The notes beneath the pieces are model-generated. The model saw only the letters and a list, made by a program, of their open reading frames with translations, had not been told where the DNA came from and ran no database searches. A stretch of DNA of 57,722 nucleotides, from positions 1 to 57,722 of the forward strand of contig CAYNSB010000020.1 of NCBI GenBank assembly GCA_964399625.1, given 5' to 3'. This document shows, in pieces, positions 17,602-25,214 of the stretch (the first letter of the stretch is position 1; the number at the start of each line of letters is the position of its first letter). Both the position numbers and the translations under genes were made by a program. This DNA comes from CAYNSB01 sp964399625. GTDB lineage: Bacteria; Planctomycetota; Phycisphaerae; Phycisphaerales; UBA1924.

Positions 17602-18888
17602 TCAATCCTTGGGCAGGAGCGGCTCGATCTTCGCGCCCAGGCGTTCCTCGGCGTTGCGATCGAAGCCCACGCTGCCGTCCACGATGCGCCCGTCGGGCCC
17701 GATGAGGTAGAACGTGGGGATGCCCGTGACCATGTACTTGGCGGCGGCCTCGTCGGCCTTGAGCAGCAGTTGGTAGGTGATGCCCTGGTCCTTCATGAAG
17801 GCGACGGGGTCGTCGTTCTCCCAGGAGTTCATGCCCAGCACGACCAGGCCCTTGGCCCCGAACTTCTCGTGGAGCTTCTGCATGCCGGGCATCGCGGCGC
17901 GGCACGGGCCGCACCACGTGGCCCAGAAGTCGAGCAGCACGACCTTGCCGCGGTAGTCCGAGAGGTTGTGGATCTTGCCCTGCGGGTCCTCGAGGGAGAA
18001 GTCCGGGGCGAGGTCGCCGACCTTGATGGGCGGGCCCGCCTCGCCTCCCCCACCACCGCCGCCACCGCGGGCCGAGCGCGAGGCGCGATCGGGCTCCTTC
18101 GCCTGTCGAACGGTGTATCCCTCGGGCGCGGCGAGCGCGAGCGATGCGGCATCGAAGGACGCGCCGGACTGGGGCGTGATGTCCACGACGATGAACCCGT
18201 CGCCGGCGTTCTCGCGGAAGTTCAGCTCGACCCGGCGTGGGAGATGGTCCGAGCGCCCGATGTACCACCACCCGTCGAAGAGCGACGGATCGTTGAGGTC
18301 GGAGTAGTCCACGTAGACGATGTCGCACGGCGTGCCCTCGACGGCGCCCGTGCCCTCGAGGCGGGTTTTCAGGGCCGCCTCGCCCGAGAACGGATCGCTG
18401 ACGAGCTCGGGCCAGCGCTCCAGCCACGCGATGGCGAAGCCCGCGCCCTCGCGCATCGCCTCGTCGCGGACGCGCCAGGCGCCCTCGATGGAGAGCTTCT
18501 CGCGCAGCGTGCGCACGACCTTGCCGTCAAAGGCGGTCGTGAACCGGGATTCGCCCGCGGCGGGAAGCTCGAGCGCGTCGGCGCCCTTGGGGGCCTGCGC
18601 GGCCCGGGAGGCGTCCGTCCAGTGCGTGGCGCCCTCGACGCGGAAGGCCCACGGAAAGTCCGCCTTCTTGCCCGCCTTGGCGAGGCGGACCTCGGCGCGG
18701 ACCTCGGGCGTGCGGATCGCCTTGGCGCCGATGGCGTGCGCATGGACCTTGAGCGTGAGGGACTCGGCGCCGCGGAGGGCCGCGTCGGCCTGCTTCAGGA
18801 GTGTCGCCCCGTCCGGGTCCGCGGCGAGCGCGGTGGAGAGGGACGTCACGAGCGCGACGCACGCCGAGCGGACACTGAGACGGATCAT
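17602..18888 (-). CDS. exported TlpA-like thioredoxin-domain protein
   Basis: A 428-residue protein predicted to be exported: it starts MIRLSVRSACVALVTSLSTALAA, a clear signal peptide. Residues of about 25-270 form a region resembling LolA/DUF2092-like beta proteins, with the pattern WYIGRSDHLPRRVEL. A Gly-rich linker follows (nine consecutive glycines near 285). The C-terminus (about 295-428) is a TlpA/AhpC-type thioredoxin domain with the active site FWATWCGPCRAAMPGM and the cis-Pro motif GIPTFYLIGPDG. It probably performs thiol-disulfide exchange in the periplasm. GGGGAG precedes the chosen ATG at 18888; an upstream start would spoil the signal peptide. This two-part architecture is frequent in Planctomycetota. 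Confidence 0.88.
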   Translation of the reverse strand: MIRLSVRSACVALVTSLSTALAADPDGATLLKQADAALRGAESLTLKVHAHAIGAKAIRTPEVRAEVRLAKAGKKADFPWAFRVEGATHWTDASRAAQAPKGADALELPAAGESRFTTAFDGKVVRTLREKLSIEGAWRVRDEAMREGAGFAIAWLERWPELVSDPFSGEAALKTRLEGTGAVEGTPCDIVYVDYSDLNDPSLFDGWWYIGRSDHLPRRVELNFRENAGDGFIVVDITPQSGASFDAASLALAAPEGYTVRQAKEPDRASRSARGGGGGGGGEAGPPIKVGDLAPDFSLEDPQGKIHNLSDYRGKVVLLDFWATWCGPCRAAMPGMQKLHEKFGAKGLVVLGMNSWENDDPVAFMKDQGITYQLLLKADEAAAKYMVTGIPTFYLIGPDGRIVDGSVGFDRNAEERLGAKIEPLLPKD

Positions 18889-18954
18889 GCCGATCTCCCC
18901 GGGTGATGCCCCCACACATGGTACAGCCGGGGCAGGCCCTGGGTTCCACGCTCG

Positions 18955-19473
18955 CTACATCACCGAGCCCAGCCCCATGCAGCGCCGCCAGGTGCTGACC
19001 TGCCCCAGGTGCATCATGATGTGGCTGGTGAGCAGGAACATCGCGAACTCGCCGATGAGCGGGAACCGCTTGGCGGTGGGGTTGGGCTCGAGGAGCTTGG
19101 CGTCCGGCACCTTGGGCAGGATCTCGAGCAGCCCCCTGTAGTTGTTGAAGAACGCGTCGGTGATGGTCTTCATCGGCGGGTAGATCGTGCCGGCGGGGTC
19201 GTCCTGGCATTCCTTGCCCTGATCGAAGAGGGCGTCGAACCCTGCGGGCGCGGCGAGGCGCGATCCATCGAGGCCGACCTTCTCCGCGACCGCCTTGGCG
19301 TAGAGCGAGAGGTGCCCGTAGACGAACGCGGGGTGGTTGGCGTTGACGATCTTCCCGCCCTCGCCCCTGGGCTTGCGTGCGAAGATCGCCGGCGAGACGT
19401 CCTTGAGCTGCTGCTCGCCCATGAACAGCGACATCCCCGCGACCTTGACCAGCGACTCGGCCATGGCTCCCAT
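18955..19473 (-). CDS. DinB-fold protein
   Basis: A 172-residue protein of the DinB/YfiT-like four-helix-bundle superfamily, whose members often bind a metal with three histidines and act on small thiols. Visible candidates are the His in NHPAFVYGHLSLYAK (about residues 46-60) and the pair in SHIMMHLGQVSTWRR near the C-terminus, which is the typical position of the third ligand and the family signature HxxxHxGQ. AAGGA precedes the ATG at 19473 by six bases. The gene stands between the thioredoxin protein and the E1-like enzyme on the same strand; no specific partner is suggested. The enzymatic role is unknown. Confidence 0.85.
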   Translation of the reverse strand: MGAMAESLVKVAGMSLFMGEQQLKDVSPAIFARKPRGEGGKIVNANHPAFVYGHLSLYAKAVAEKVGLDGSRLAAPAGFDALFDQGKECQDDPAGTIYPPMKTITDAFFNNYRGLLEILPKVPDAKLLEPNPTAKRFPLIGEFAMFLLTSHIMMHLGQVSTWRRCMGLGSVM

Positions 19474-19553
19474 GCTCGGTCCTTTCCTGCTGTGTCGGCC
19501 GGTTGCACCGTGGTGCGCCGACGCGTGCCTCCGCACCGCGAGCGTAGCTCCGC

Positions 19554-20711
19554 TCAGGCGCCGACATACCTCGCGTAGATCGCGCGGGCGCGCTCGGGGC
19601 GCGTCGTGCCCTTGACGATCGCGCGCCCGTCGGCGAACACGGTGATCGCGATCGGGCGCGGGGCGGAGGCGCCGGCGCTTGTGTCGGCGCGTTCCTCGTC
19701 CAGCGTGCCGCGCACGAGCATCGAGCCCAGGGAGACGAACTCGCCGTGCGCCCGCAGGCGCGACGCGAGGGCGTCCAGGTCGATGCGCGGTGAGCCGGGG
19801 GCGGGCGGGGGCGGCGCGATCTGGATCGCGTCCTGCCCGCAGAGCGTGGCCGCGCCCTCGCCCACGCGATCGAGGAACTCGAATCGGCGCGCGCCGCAGC
19901 ATGGACAGTCGGCGCGGCGTTCGCGTGCGAGTCGCCGGTGCACCCCCGACCACGGATCGATGTCGATGAGCCCGCGTTCGATGTGGTCCACGTCGCCCAC
20001 GATGACCTTGATCGCCTCCACGCACTGCAGGGACGCGGCGATCGACGCGACGGGCCCGAGCACGCCGGCCGTGTCGCACGTCGGCGTGGATCCGGGCGCG
20101 GGAGCATCTTCAAACAGGCAGCGGAGGCACGAGGTTGGCTTGGGCGAGCGTGGCGCGGTGACGATGCCCATCACCATGGCGCGGGTGCCGATCACGCCGG
20201 CGTAGATGAGCGGCAGGGCGTGCTTGACCGCGACGTCGTTGAGCAAGTATCGCGTTTCGAAATTGTCCGTGCCGTCGAGGATGACGTCGGGGCGCCGTCG
20301 GAGCGGGTCGCGCGGCGTGGTGCCATTACTGTCCGCCGATGCATCCAGAGCGAACAGGCGTTCGACATTGTCGCTCGTCGCGTCCGCGATGATCGCGCGC
20401 ACGTCGATCTCGCTGTTGATCGCGACGAGGCGTTGTCGTGCGGCCTCGGCCTTGGGCAGCGCTTCGCGCGCGTCGCGTTCCGTGAACAGCGTCTGGCGCT
20501 GGAGGTTGGTCCGCTCCACGACGTCGCGATCGATGATCGTGATCGTCCCCACGCCCGCGCGGGCGAGGTGGTCGGCGGCGGTGCACCCCAGCGCGCCGCA
20601 GCCCACGATCACGGCGTGCGAGCGGGCGAGCGCGTGCTGGCCTGCCTCGCCGATCGCCGGCAACAGCATCTGGCGGTGGTAGCGGTTGACCTGTGGCGAA
20701 GGTGCGGACAT
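19554..20711 (-). CDS. ThiF/MoeB/HesA family adenylyltransferase (E1-like)
   Basis: E1-like enzyme of 385 residues that adenylates the C-terminus of a ubiquitin-like sulfur carrier (ThiS or MoaD type). Visible motifs: VGCGALGC (nucleotide binding, about residue 35), the R-finger segment VVERTNLQRQTLF, DGTDNFETRYLLND, the catalytic cysteine in PTCDTAGVLGPV, and two CxxC zinc pairs, CLRC and CPCC. A C-terminal region of about 90 residues (FADGRAIVKGTTRPERARA) replaces the rhodanese domain of MoeZ and is common in bacterial ThiF/MoeB hybrids. No sulfur carrier or thiamin or molybdopterin gene is nearby, so the pathway cannot be assigned. It diverges from the GNAT gene with only nine bases between start codons. 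Confidence 0.88.
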   Translation of the reverse strand: MSAPSPQVNRYHRQMLLPAIGEAGQHALARSHAVIVGCGALGCTAADHLARAGVGTITIIDRDVVERTNLQRQTLFTERDAREALPKAEAARQRLVAINSEIDVRAIIADATSDNVERLFALDASADSNGTTPRDPLRRRPDVILDGTDNFETRYLLNDVAVKHALPLIYAGVIGTRAMVMGIVTAPRSPKPTSCLRCLFEDAPAPGSTPTCDTAGVLGPVASIAASLQCVEAIKVIVGDVDHIERGLIDIDPWSGVHRRLARERRADCPCCGARRFEFLDRVGEGAATLCGQDAIQIAPPPPAPGSPRIDLDALASRLRAHGEFVSLGSMLVRGTLDEERADTSAGASAPRPIAITVFADGRAIVKGTTRPERARAIYARYVGA

Positions 20712-20714
20712 AGT
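20709..20714 (+). promoter_or_regulatory. -10-like hexamer CATAGT before the GNAT gene
   Basis: CATAGT ends six bases before the ATG at 20721 and there is no ribosome binding site; the mRNA may be leaderless. The divergent E1-like gene starts at 20711, so the two promoters overlap each other's coding starts. Confidence 0.3.
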
Positions 20715-20720
20715 GGGCCG

Positions 20721-21356
20721 ATGACTCTACCCCGCCCCAAGCCCTGGACGCCGCCCAATCCCTTGCCCGGGCGATACCTCACCCCGCGGATCGAGATCCG
20801 CTGGTGGCGCCCGGAGGATGCCCCGGGAATGCTGGAAGGAATCGAGGTCGATCGGGCGTCGCTGGCGCCGTGGCTGCCTTGGGCGCTTGTGGACAATCGC
20901 AACGTCGCCGAGTGCACGTTCCACATCGAGCGGGGGCGCCGGGAGCGCGAGGCGGGCACGAACTTCATGATGGGCTGGTTCGATCGCGCGACGGGAGCGC
21001 CGATCGGTGGGTCGGGGTTCCATCGCGTCGAGCCGGAGCTGGCTACGGCGGAGATCGGGTACTGGATGCGCGCGGACCGTCGGCGGCAGGGGCTGTGCTC
21101 CGAGGCGGTGGCGCACACGCTCTCGTGGGGGTTCGCGCCGCTGGAGCGGGGCGGGTGGGGATGGCGCCGGATCACGATCTACTGCGCGGGCGGGAACGGC
21201 GCGTCGCGTCGCGTGTGCGAGAAGCTCGGGCTTCGCCAGGAGGTGCACCAGCGGCGGGCGCGCTGGGTGGATGGCGTGGGGTGGGACGACACGCTCGGTT
21301 GGGGCGTGCTCGCGGAGGAGTGGGACGTGGACGGCGCACGCATCAGGCGCGCGTGA
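20721..21356 (+). CDS. GNAT-family N-acetyltransferase (RimJ/RimL type)
   Basis: A 211-residue acetyl-CoA-dependent acyltransferase of the RimJ/RimL-like group. The segment IEIRWWRPEDAPGMLEGIE (about residues 24-42) is the typical N-terminal strand and helix. AEIGYWMRADRRRQGLCSEA (about 111-130) includes the acetyl-CoA pyrophosphate-binding motif RRQGLC in place of Q/RxxGxG/A. ASRRVCEKLGL near 164 is the conserved C-terminal helix. Substrate is unknown; members acetylate protein N-termini or small amines. The gene has no ribosome binding site. Its last 14 bases overlap the convergent phosphoesterase gene. Confidence 0.88.
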   Translation: MTLPRPKPWTPPNPLPGRYLTPRIEIRWWRPEDAPGMLEGIEVDRASLAPWLPWALVDNRNVAECTFHIERGRREREAGTNFMMGWFDRATGAPIGGSGFHRVEPELATAEIGYWMRADRRRQGLCSEAVAHTLSWGFAPLERGGWGWRRITIYCAGGNGASRRVCEKLGLRQEVHQRRARWVDGVGWDDTLGWGVLAEEWDVDGARIRRA

Positions 21357-22713
21357 GCGTGACCTCGACGATCTCGGGCGGCACACCGAAGCGGACCGGC
21401 AGGATCGACATGCCCACCCCGCGCGACACGACGATGGGGAATCGCGGGCCCTGGATGAGCCCGCCCTCGTACCTGGTCCCGAATCGGCTGGGCACGTAGA
21501 TCGGGCCCACGCCCGGGAGCGCGACCTGCCCGCCGTGCGTGTGCCCGGAGAACATGGCATCGATGCGGGCGCGCCCGCGGGAGGAGTCCAGCACGATCGC
21601 CTGCTTCTGGCGGAATCGCTCGCCCTGTCGCCACGACACCGATCGCGCGACGAGCTCCACGGCATCGGGATTGTGGCTCAGCACGAGGCGTGGCGTGCCC
21701 TCGGGCACGCCGGCGAGCGCGCGGTCCACGTTGATGTGGTCCTCGAGCAGATCGCCGAAGCCCGCGAGGCAGAGCCCGGGGACGGGCGCTTCGGTGAGGG
21801 TGCGCGTGGAGGCGTCGAGATAGACGCGGGCGTGATCGATCATGCGCACGCCGACCTTCGCCAGCGCCGCCGTGGATCGGTGCCCGCTCGCGTACCAGTC
21901 GTGGTTGCCCAGCACGCCCATGACGGGCCTGCCCGTGGCGATGAGGGGCGCGAAGAGTTCCGCGGCGGGTTCGATGTGCTGGATGCCGTCGTGCACGTAG
22001 TCGCCCGTGAGCAGGAAGACATCGGGCGCGAGCGATCGCGCGAGTTCCACGGCCTCCTTGACGAACGCCGCGGGCACGCGCGGGCCCAGGTGCGTGTCGC
22101 AGACCTGCACGAGGCGGAGCCCGTCGAGCGACGCGGGCAGGTCCGCGATAGACAGGCGATAGCGGCGCACGACAAGCGACCAGGGCTCGCGCCAGGCCGA
22201 ATCCACGAGCGTGGCGCCGCCGGCGATCGCGCCCAGCGCGAGCGTTCCATCGAGCAGCAGCGCACGGCGGGAGAGATCGACCTTCTCGGGAGAACCAACT
22301 CGGGCCGAAGACGTGCCCTTGCCGCGTTCGGGCTCGTGCCCGCTGGCCTCGGGCCGTTCCGTTGGGTTCGCTTCGTGGCGTTCCGTGCGGGATGTTCTGA
22401 TCCATCGCCGCGCACGGACCACGAGCCACGCGGCGCCGAACCAGAACGCCCACCCCAGCGCGCTGGACATCACCGCGCCCAGCAGGCTGTACGTCGCCCA
22501 CGTGCGCGCGGTGACGTAGAGGAACGCCCAGCCCGGCGTCATGAGCATCTGCAGCACGCCCGCGAGCCCGCGGATCCAGACGGGCGCCTCGTGGTGCGGG
22601 GGCGGTGGCCAGATGCGCGGGTCGGACCACAACTGGCGATGGACCCACGCCGAGCCCGCGGTGAGCAGGATCCAAGCGAGCAGGACCAGGAGATGGCGAG
22701 CGCGGATTCGCAC
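21343..22713 (-). CDS. membrane-anchored calcineurin-like metallophosphoesterase
   Basis: A 456-residue protein. The first 90 residues hold two to three hydrophobic segments (LLVLLAWILLTAGSAW; the FLYVTARTWATYSLLGAVM region; WAFWFGAAWLVV). A charged linker follows, then a twin-Arg-like SRRALLLDGTLALGAIAGG segment near 147, which resembles the Tat-type N-terminus of YkuE phosphoesterases but is internal here. The catalytic domain has CDTHLGP, LTGDYVHDG, LGNHDWY, LSHNPD and SGHTHGGQ, the full dimetal set, with CDTH in place of the usual SDxH. Substrate is unknown; relatives act on lipid pyrophosphates. The GTG at 22713 is the likely start but lacks a good ribosome binding site. It overlaps the GNAT gene's 3' end by 14 bases. 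Confidence 0.87.
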   Translation of the reverse strand: MRIRARHLLVLLAWILLTAGSAWVHRQLWSDPRIWPPPPHHEAPVWIRGLAGVLQMLMTPGWAFLYVTARTWATYSLLGAVMSSALGWAFWFGAAWLVVRARRWIRTSRTERHEANPTERPEASGHEPERGKGTSSARVGSPEKVDLSRRALLLDGTLALGAIAGGATLVDSAWREPWSLVVRRYRLSIADLPASLDGLRLVQVCDTHLGPRVPAAFVKEAVELARSLAPDVFLLTGDYVHDGIQHIEPAAELFAPLIATGRPVMGVLGNHDWYASGHRSTAALAKVGVRMIDHARVYLDASTRTLTEAPVPGLCLAGFGDLLEDHINVDRALAGVPEGTPRLVLSHNPDAVELVARSVSWRQGERFRQKQAIVLDSSRGRARIDAMFSGHTHGGQVALPGVGPIYVPSRFGTRYEGGLIQGPRFPIVVSRGVGMSILPVRFGVPPEIVEVTLTRA

Positions 22714-22790
22714 GGTGCATCGAGTACGTCGGTAAGACGGGGCGTGTGCGTGCAAGGCTCGGGGCGGGTCCCATCCGACGGACGGCCCCA

Positions 22791-22826
22791 AACAGAAAAG
22801 CCGAGGGATGGAAGTCCCTCGGCTTT
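22791..22826 (-). terminator. rho-independent terminator of rpsL-rpsG
   Basis: A perfect 12-bp stem (22797-22808 pairing with 22815-22826) with a 6-base loop is followed on the minus strand by TTTTCTGTT. It lies 35 bases after the rpsG stop, so the operon ends here rather than continuing to fusA. Confidence 0.9.
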
Positions 22827-22861
22827 GGAATGTTCGTCCGACTTCCGAGAACCAGCCGGCG

Positions 22862-23356
22862 TCAGTTGGCGAAGTGGGCGAAGGCCTTGTTCGCCTCGGC
22901 CATCTTGTGCACCTGCTCGCGGGTGGACATCGCCTTGCCCTCGCCCTTGGCGCACGAGTAGAGCTCGTCGGCGATGCGCTGGGCGAAGGGGCGGCCCTTC
23001 TCGCCGCGCGCCGCCTCGAGGATCCAGCGGAACGCGAGGGACTGCTTGCGCCGGTCCTTGACGGGCATGGGAACCTGGTAGTTCGCACCGCCGATGCGCT
23101 TGGAGCGCACCTCAACGTACGGCTTGGCGTTGTTGATGGCGAGGTGGAAGAGCTCGAGCGCGCCCTTGGGAGCGCCCTCGGCGGTCTCCTTCTTCAGGCG
23201 ATCCTCGATGATGTCCATCGCGTCGTAGATGACGCGGACGGCGGGGGCCTTCTTGCCGTCGAACATCACGCAGTTGATGAACTTCGACAGGGTCTTGTCG
23301 CCGTAGCGGGGATCGGGGCGGAGCTGCTCTTCGGAACTGGTCCAACGTCCTGCCAT
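22862..23356 (-). CDS. rpsG: 30S ribosomal protein S7
   Basis: S7 nucleates assembly of the 3' major domain of 16S rRNA and contacts the E site. The 164-residue product contains the S7 core: PDPRYGDKTLSKFINCVMFDGKK near the N-terminus, the ELFHLAINNAKPYVEVRSKRIGG region and YQVPMPV, and RRKQSLAFRWILEAAR near 110. It is slightly longer than the usual 156 residues owing to a short N-terminal extension. It follows rpsL by 152 bases, in the conserved str-operon order, but fusA and tuf do not follow; a strong terminator stands immediately after it. Confidence 0.96.
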   Translation of the reverse strand: MAGRWTSSEEQLRPDPRYGDKTLSKFINCVMFDGKKAPAVRVIYDAMDIIEDRLKKETAEGAPKGALELFHLAINNAKPYVEVRSKRIGGANYQVPMPVKDRRKQSLAFRWILEAARGEKGRPFAQRIADELYSCAKGEGKAMSTREQVHKMAEANKAFAHFAN

Positions 23357-23508
23357 CTGTGAAACTCCTGGCTCATCTGCCGAGCGGCGGGCCCCAGGCC
23401 CGGACCGGTTCGGCTCTGTTCACCGGGGCCTGACGCCCCGATTACTTGCCTTGCCTTCGTGCGAAGGCGGTGAGGCGACGGCGCACGCGCGCCGGCGCGG
23501 GATGCCGA

Positions 23509-23880
23509 TCACTTGCCCTTCTTGGCGCCGTACTTGGAGCGGCCCTGCTTGCGGCCATCGACGCCCAGGCAGTCCAGGCTGCCGCGGACGATGTGGTAGC
23601 GCACGCCGGGGAGGTCGCGAACGCGTCCGCCGCGGACGAGCACGATCGAGTGCTCCTGGAGGTTGTGCCCCTCGCCGCCGATGTACGCCGTGACTTCCTT
23701 GCCGTTGGAGAGTCGCACGCGGGCGATCTTGCGGAGAGCCGAGTTGGGCTTCTTGGGGGTCATGGTGCGCACGATGGTGCACACGCCGCGCTTCTGCGGG
23801 CTCTTGACCAGGTCCTTGACCTTGTTGATCTTGGCGAGCGAGCGCCGCGGCTTGCGGACGAGCTGATTGATCGTGGGCAT
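23509..23880 (-). CDS. rpsL: 30S ribosomal protein S12
   Basis: S12 lies at the decoding centre and controls translational accuracy. The 123-residue product MPTINQLVRKPRRSLAKINK... has the family length and the conserved loops: TPKKPNSALRK (the lysine region altered in streptomycin-resistant mutants is wild type) and RVRDLPGVRYH. An in-frame extension upstream is not used, because MPTINQL is the universal start. A GAGG motif is present but about 14 bases upstream, which is loose spacing. It heads a two-gene rpsL-rpsG unit. rpoBC, which often precede it, are not in the 5' region. Confidence 0.97.
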   Translation of the reverse strand: MPTINQLVRKPRRSLAKINKVKDLVKSPQKRGVCTIVRTMTPKKPNSALRKIARVRLSNGKEVTAYIGGEGHNLQEHSIVLVRGGRVRDLPGVRYHIVRGSLDCLGVDGRKQGRSKYGAKKGK

Positions 23881-24018
23881 GTGGCGAGATACCTCAGGCC
23901 GGGTCGGGTGATCCCGAATCGGCAGCGTGCAACCGGACCCCAACTGGTCCCCACCAGACGGGCCGGAATACTAGGACTCTTGTGTCATGCTCGGCAACCG
24001 CCGAGGGTCGTACAGCGG

Positions 24019-24246
24019 TCAGCGGACGCGGAACCGGGGAGCGGCAAAGACGTTCGCGTCGCGCACCGCGGCGATCCGTCCCGGGGCCGACGCGGCCGAG
24101 GCCGGCGCGGACCCAACGAGCGAAGTGCCGCTGGGACGGAGCACCGGGCTGGGGTGGGAAGCCGCGGGCACAATCATGCTGGCGACTGCAGCGCCCGCCG
24201 CGAGCGCAGACGCAACCATCGCATTACGCACAAACCGGGACCTCAC
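24019..24246 (-). CDS. small predicted exported protein, unknown function
   Basis: A 75-residue product whose first 30 residues read as a signal peptide or membrane anchor: basic MRSRFVRNA, then a hydrophobic MVASALAAGAAVASMIV stretch ending in PAAS. The rest is low in complexity (Pro/Ser/Ala), with SGTSLVGSAPASAASAPG and a C-terminal RFRVR. What supports it as real is a strong GGGAGG ribosome binding site five bases before the GTG start. No family is recognised. It is monocistronic: rpsL starts 138 bases downstream on the same strand and lpoB ends 292 bases upstream. Confidence 0.5.
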   Translation of the reverse strand: MRSRFVRNAMVASALAAGAAVASMIVPAASHPSPVLRPSGTSLVGSAPASAASAPGRIAAVRDANVFAAPRFRVR

Positions 24247-24470
24247 GTTTCCTCCCTCGTTCCAACGAGCGCCGCAGCCAAACGCCTCGCCGCGGCACTC
24301 ACCTAGACCGGGGATCAGCGTATCCGCATGTCCCCAAAAGTCGAGCGTCCGCGCGTTCAGTTTGGATCAGATCATGGTGAACGCAAGACCGGGCTGTAAA
24401 ACTGGAGAAGATTGACGCGCAGAGATTGCGGTATGCACTCCGCACGTACGAACGCGTTGCGTTCCGAAAC

Positions 24471-24508
24471 CAAAAACAAACCGGACCGCGGCGTGCACCG
24501 CGGCCCGG
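24471..24508 (-). terminator. rho-independent terminator after the LpoB-like gene
   Basis: An 11-bp stem with one A/C mismatch (24481-24491 with 24498-24508, loop CGTGCA) is followed on the minus strand by TTTGTTTTTG. It lies just past the 24539 stop. Confidence 0.8.
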
Positions 24509-24538
24509 CGATCTTCCCTGCGACGCGGTGTGCGCTGC

Positions 24539-25135
24539 TTATCGGGTGGCGACCTTTTTGATCTCCTTGGTCTGGATCCACACCTTCTCGGCGGTCTCCA
24601 CGTTGATCAGCTGCATGTCGAACTGGTAGTAGTTCACGACGAGGCGCCCGTCGTTGGAGCGCTGCTTGCTGTCGTTCACGGTGCCCACGAGCGCGAAGTC
24701 CGCGTTGAGCTCCTTCGCGATCGCCTTGACCGTCTCGGGATCGTTGTACTTCGTGTCGAGGCGCTCGTCACGCAGCTCCTGGCGCGCGTCCTTCTCGGCC
24801 TTCACGCGCACCTTGCCCGAGTTGAGCAGCTCGCGCTGGATGTTCGTCGTGAACAGCTGCGTGTTGATGTACTCCTGCGTGTTGTTCTTGACGCTGCCCA
24901 GGAAGACGATGGGGTCCTTGCCGTTGTTGGCCCGGCGCCAGTTGTCGATCCACGGGCGGCTCATGCAGTCGGCGGTCATCGCCGCGAGCACCTGGCGCGC
25001 GTCCTCGTCGTTGTAGCCGTACTGCACGTCCGTGGACGCCGTGGGCTCCACGCGCTTGACGTTCCAGTTCTGGTTCTGGCACCCGCCCGCGAGGGCGAGG
25101 GCGGCGATGAGCGTGGTTCCGATCGTGCGGTTCAT
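24539..25135 (-). CDS. lpoB: LpoB-family penicillin-binding protein activator lipoprotein
   Basis: LpoB is an outer-membrane lipoprotein that reaches through the periplasm to activate the peptidoglycan synthase PBP1b. The 198-residue product starts MNRTIGTTLIAALALAGGC with a lipobox-like ALAGGC. It then has the LpoB fold: FLGSVKNNTQEYINTQLFTTNIQRELLNSGKVRV (about residues 78-111) and DFALVGTVNDSKQR, YYQFDMQLINVETAEKVW and TKEIKK near the C-terminus. An AAGGAG ribosome binding site precedes the ATG. Immediately upstream on the same strand is a COG3014-type lipoprotein gene, the usual neighbour of lpoB in other Gram-negatives. A terminator follows. The family is clear; the activated synthase is not shown here. 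Confidence 0.87.
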   Translation of the reverse strand: MNRTIGTTLIAALALAGGCQNQNWNVKRVEPTASTDVQYGYNDEDARQVLAAMTADCMSRPWIDNWRRANNGKDPIVFLGSVKNNTQEYINTQLFTTNIQRELLNSGKVRVKAEKDARQELRDERLDTKYNDPETVKAIAKELNADFALVGTVNDSKQRSNDGRLVVNYYQFDMQLINVETAEKVWIQTKEIKKVATR

Positions 25136-25214
25136 GCGTGCTCCTTCCGAATCCAAGGGTAAGACCCGTGAGTGTCTCGTTCGTTCCGGCGTGCGCACGC
25201 CGGGTGTGCTCCGT

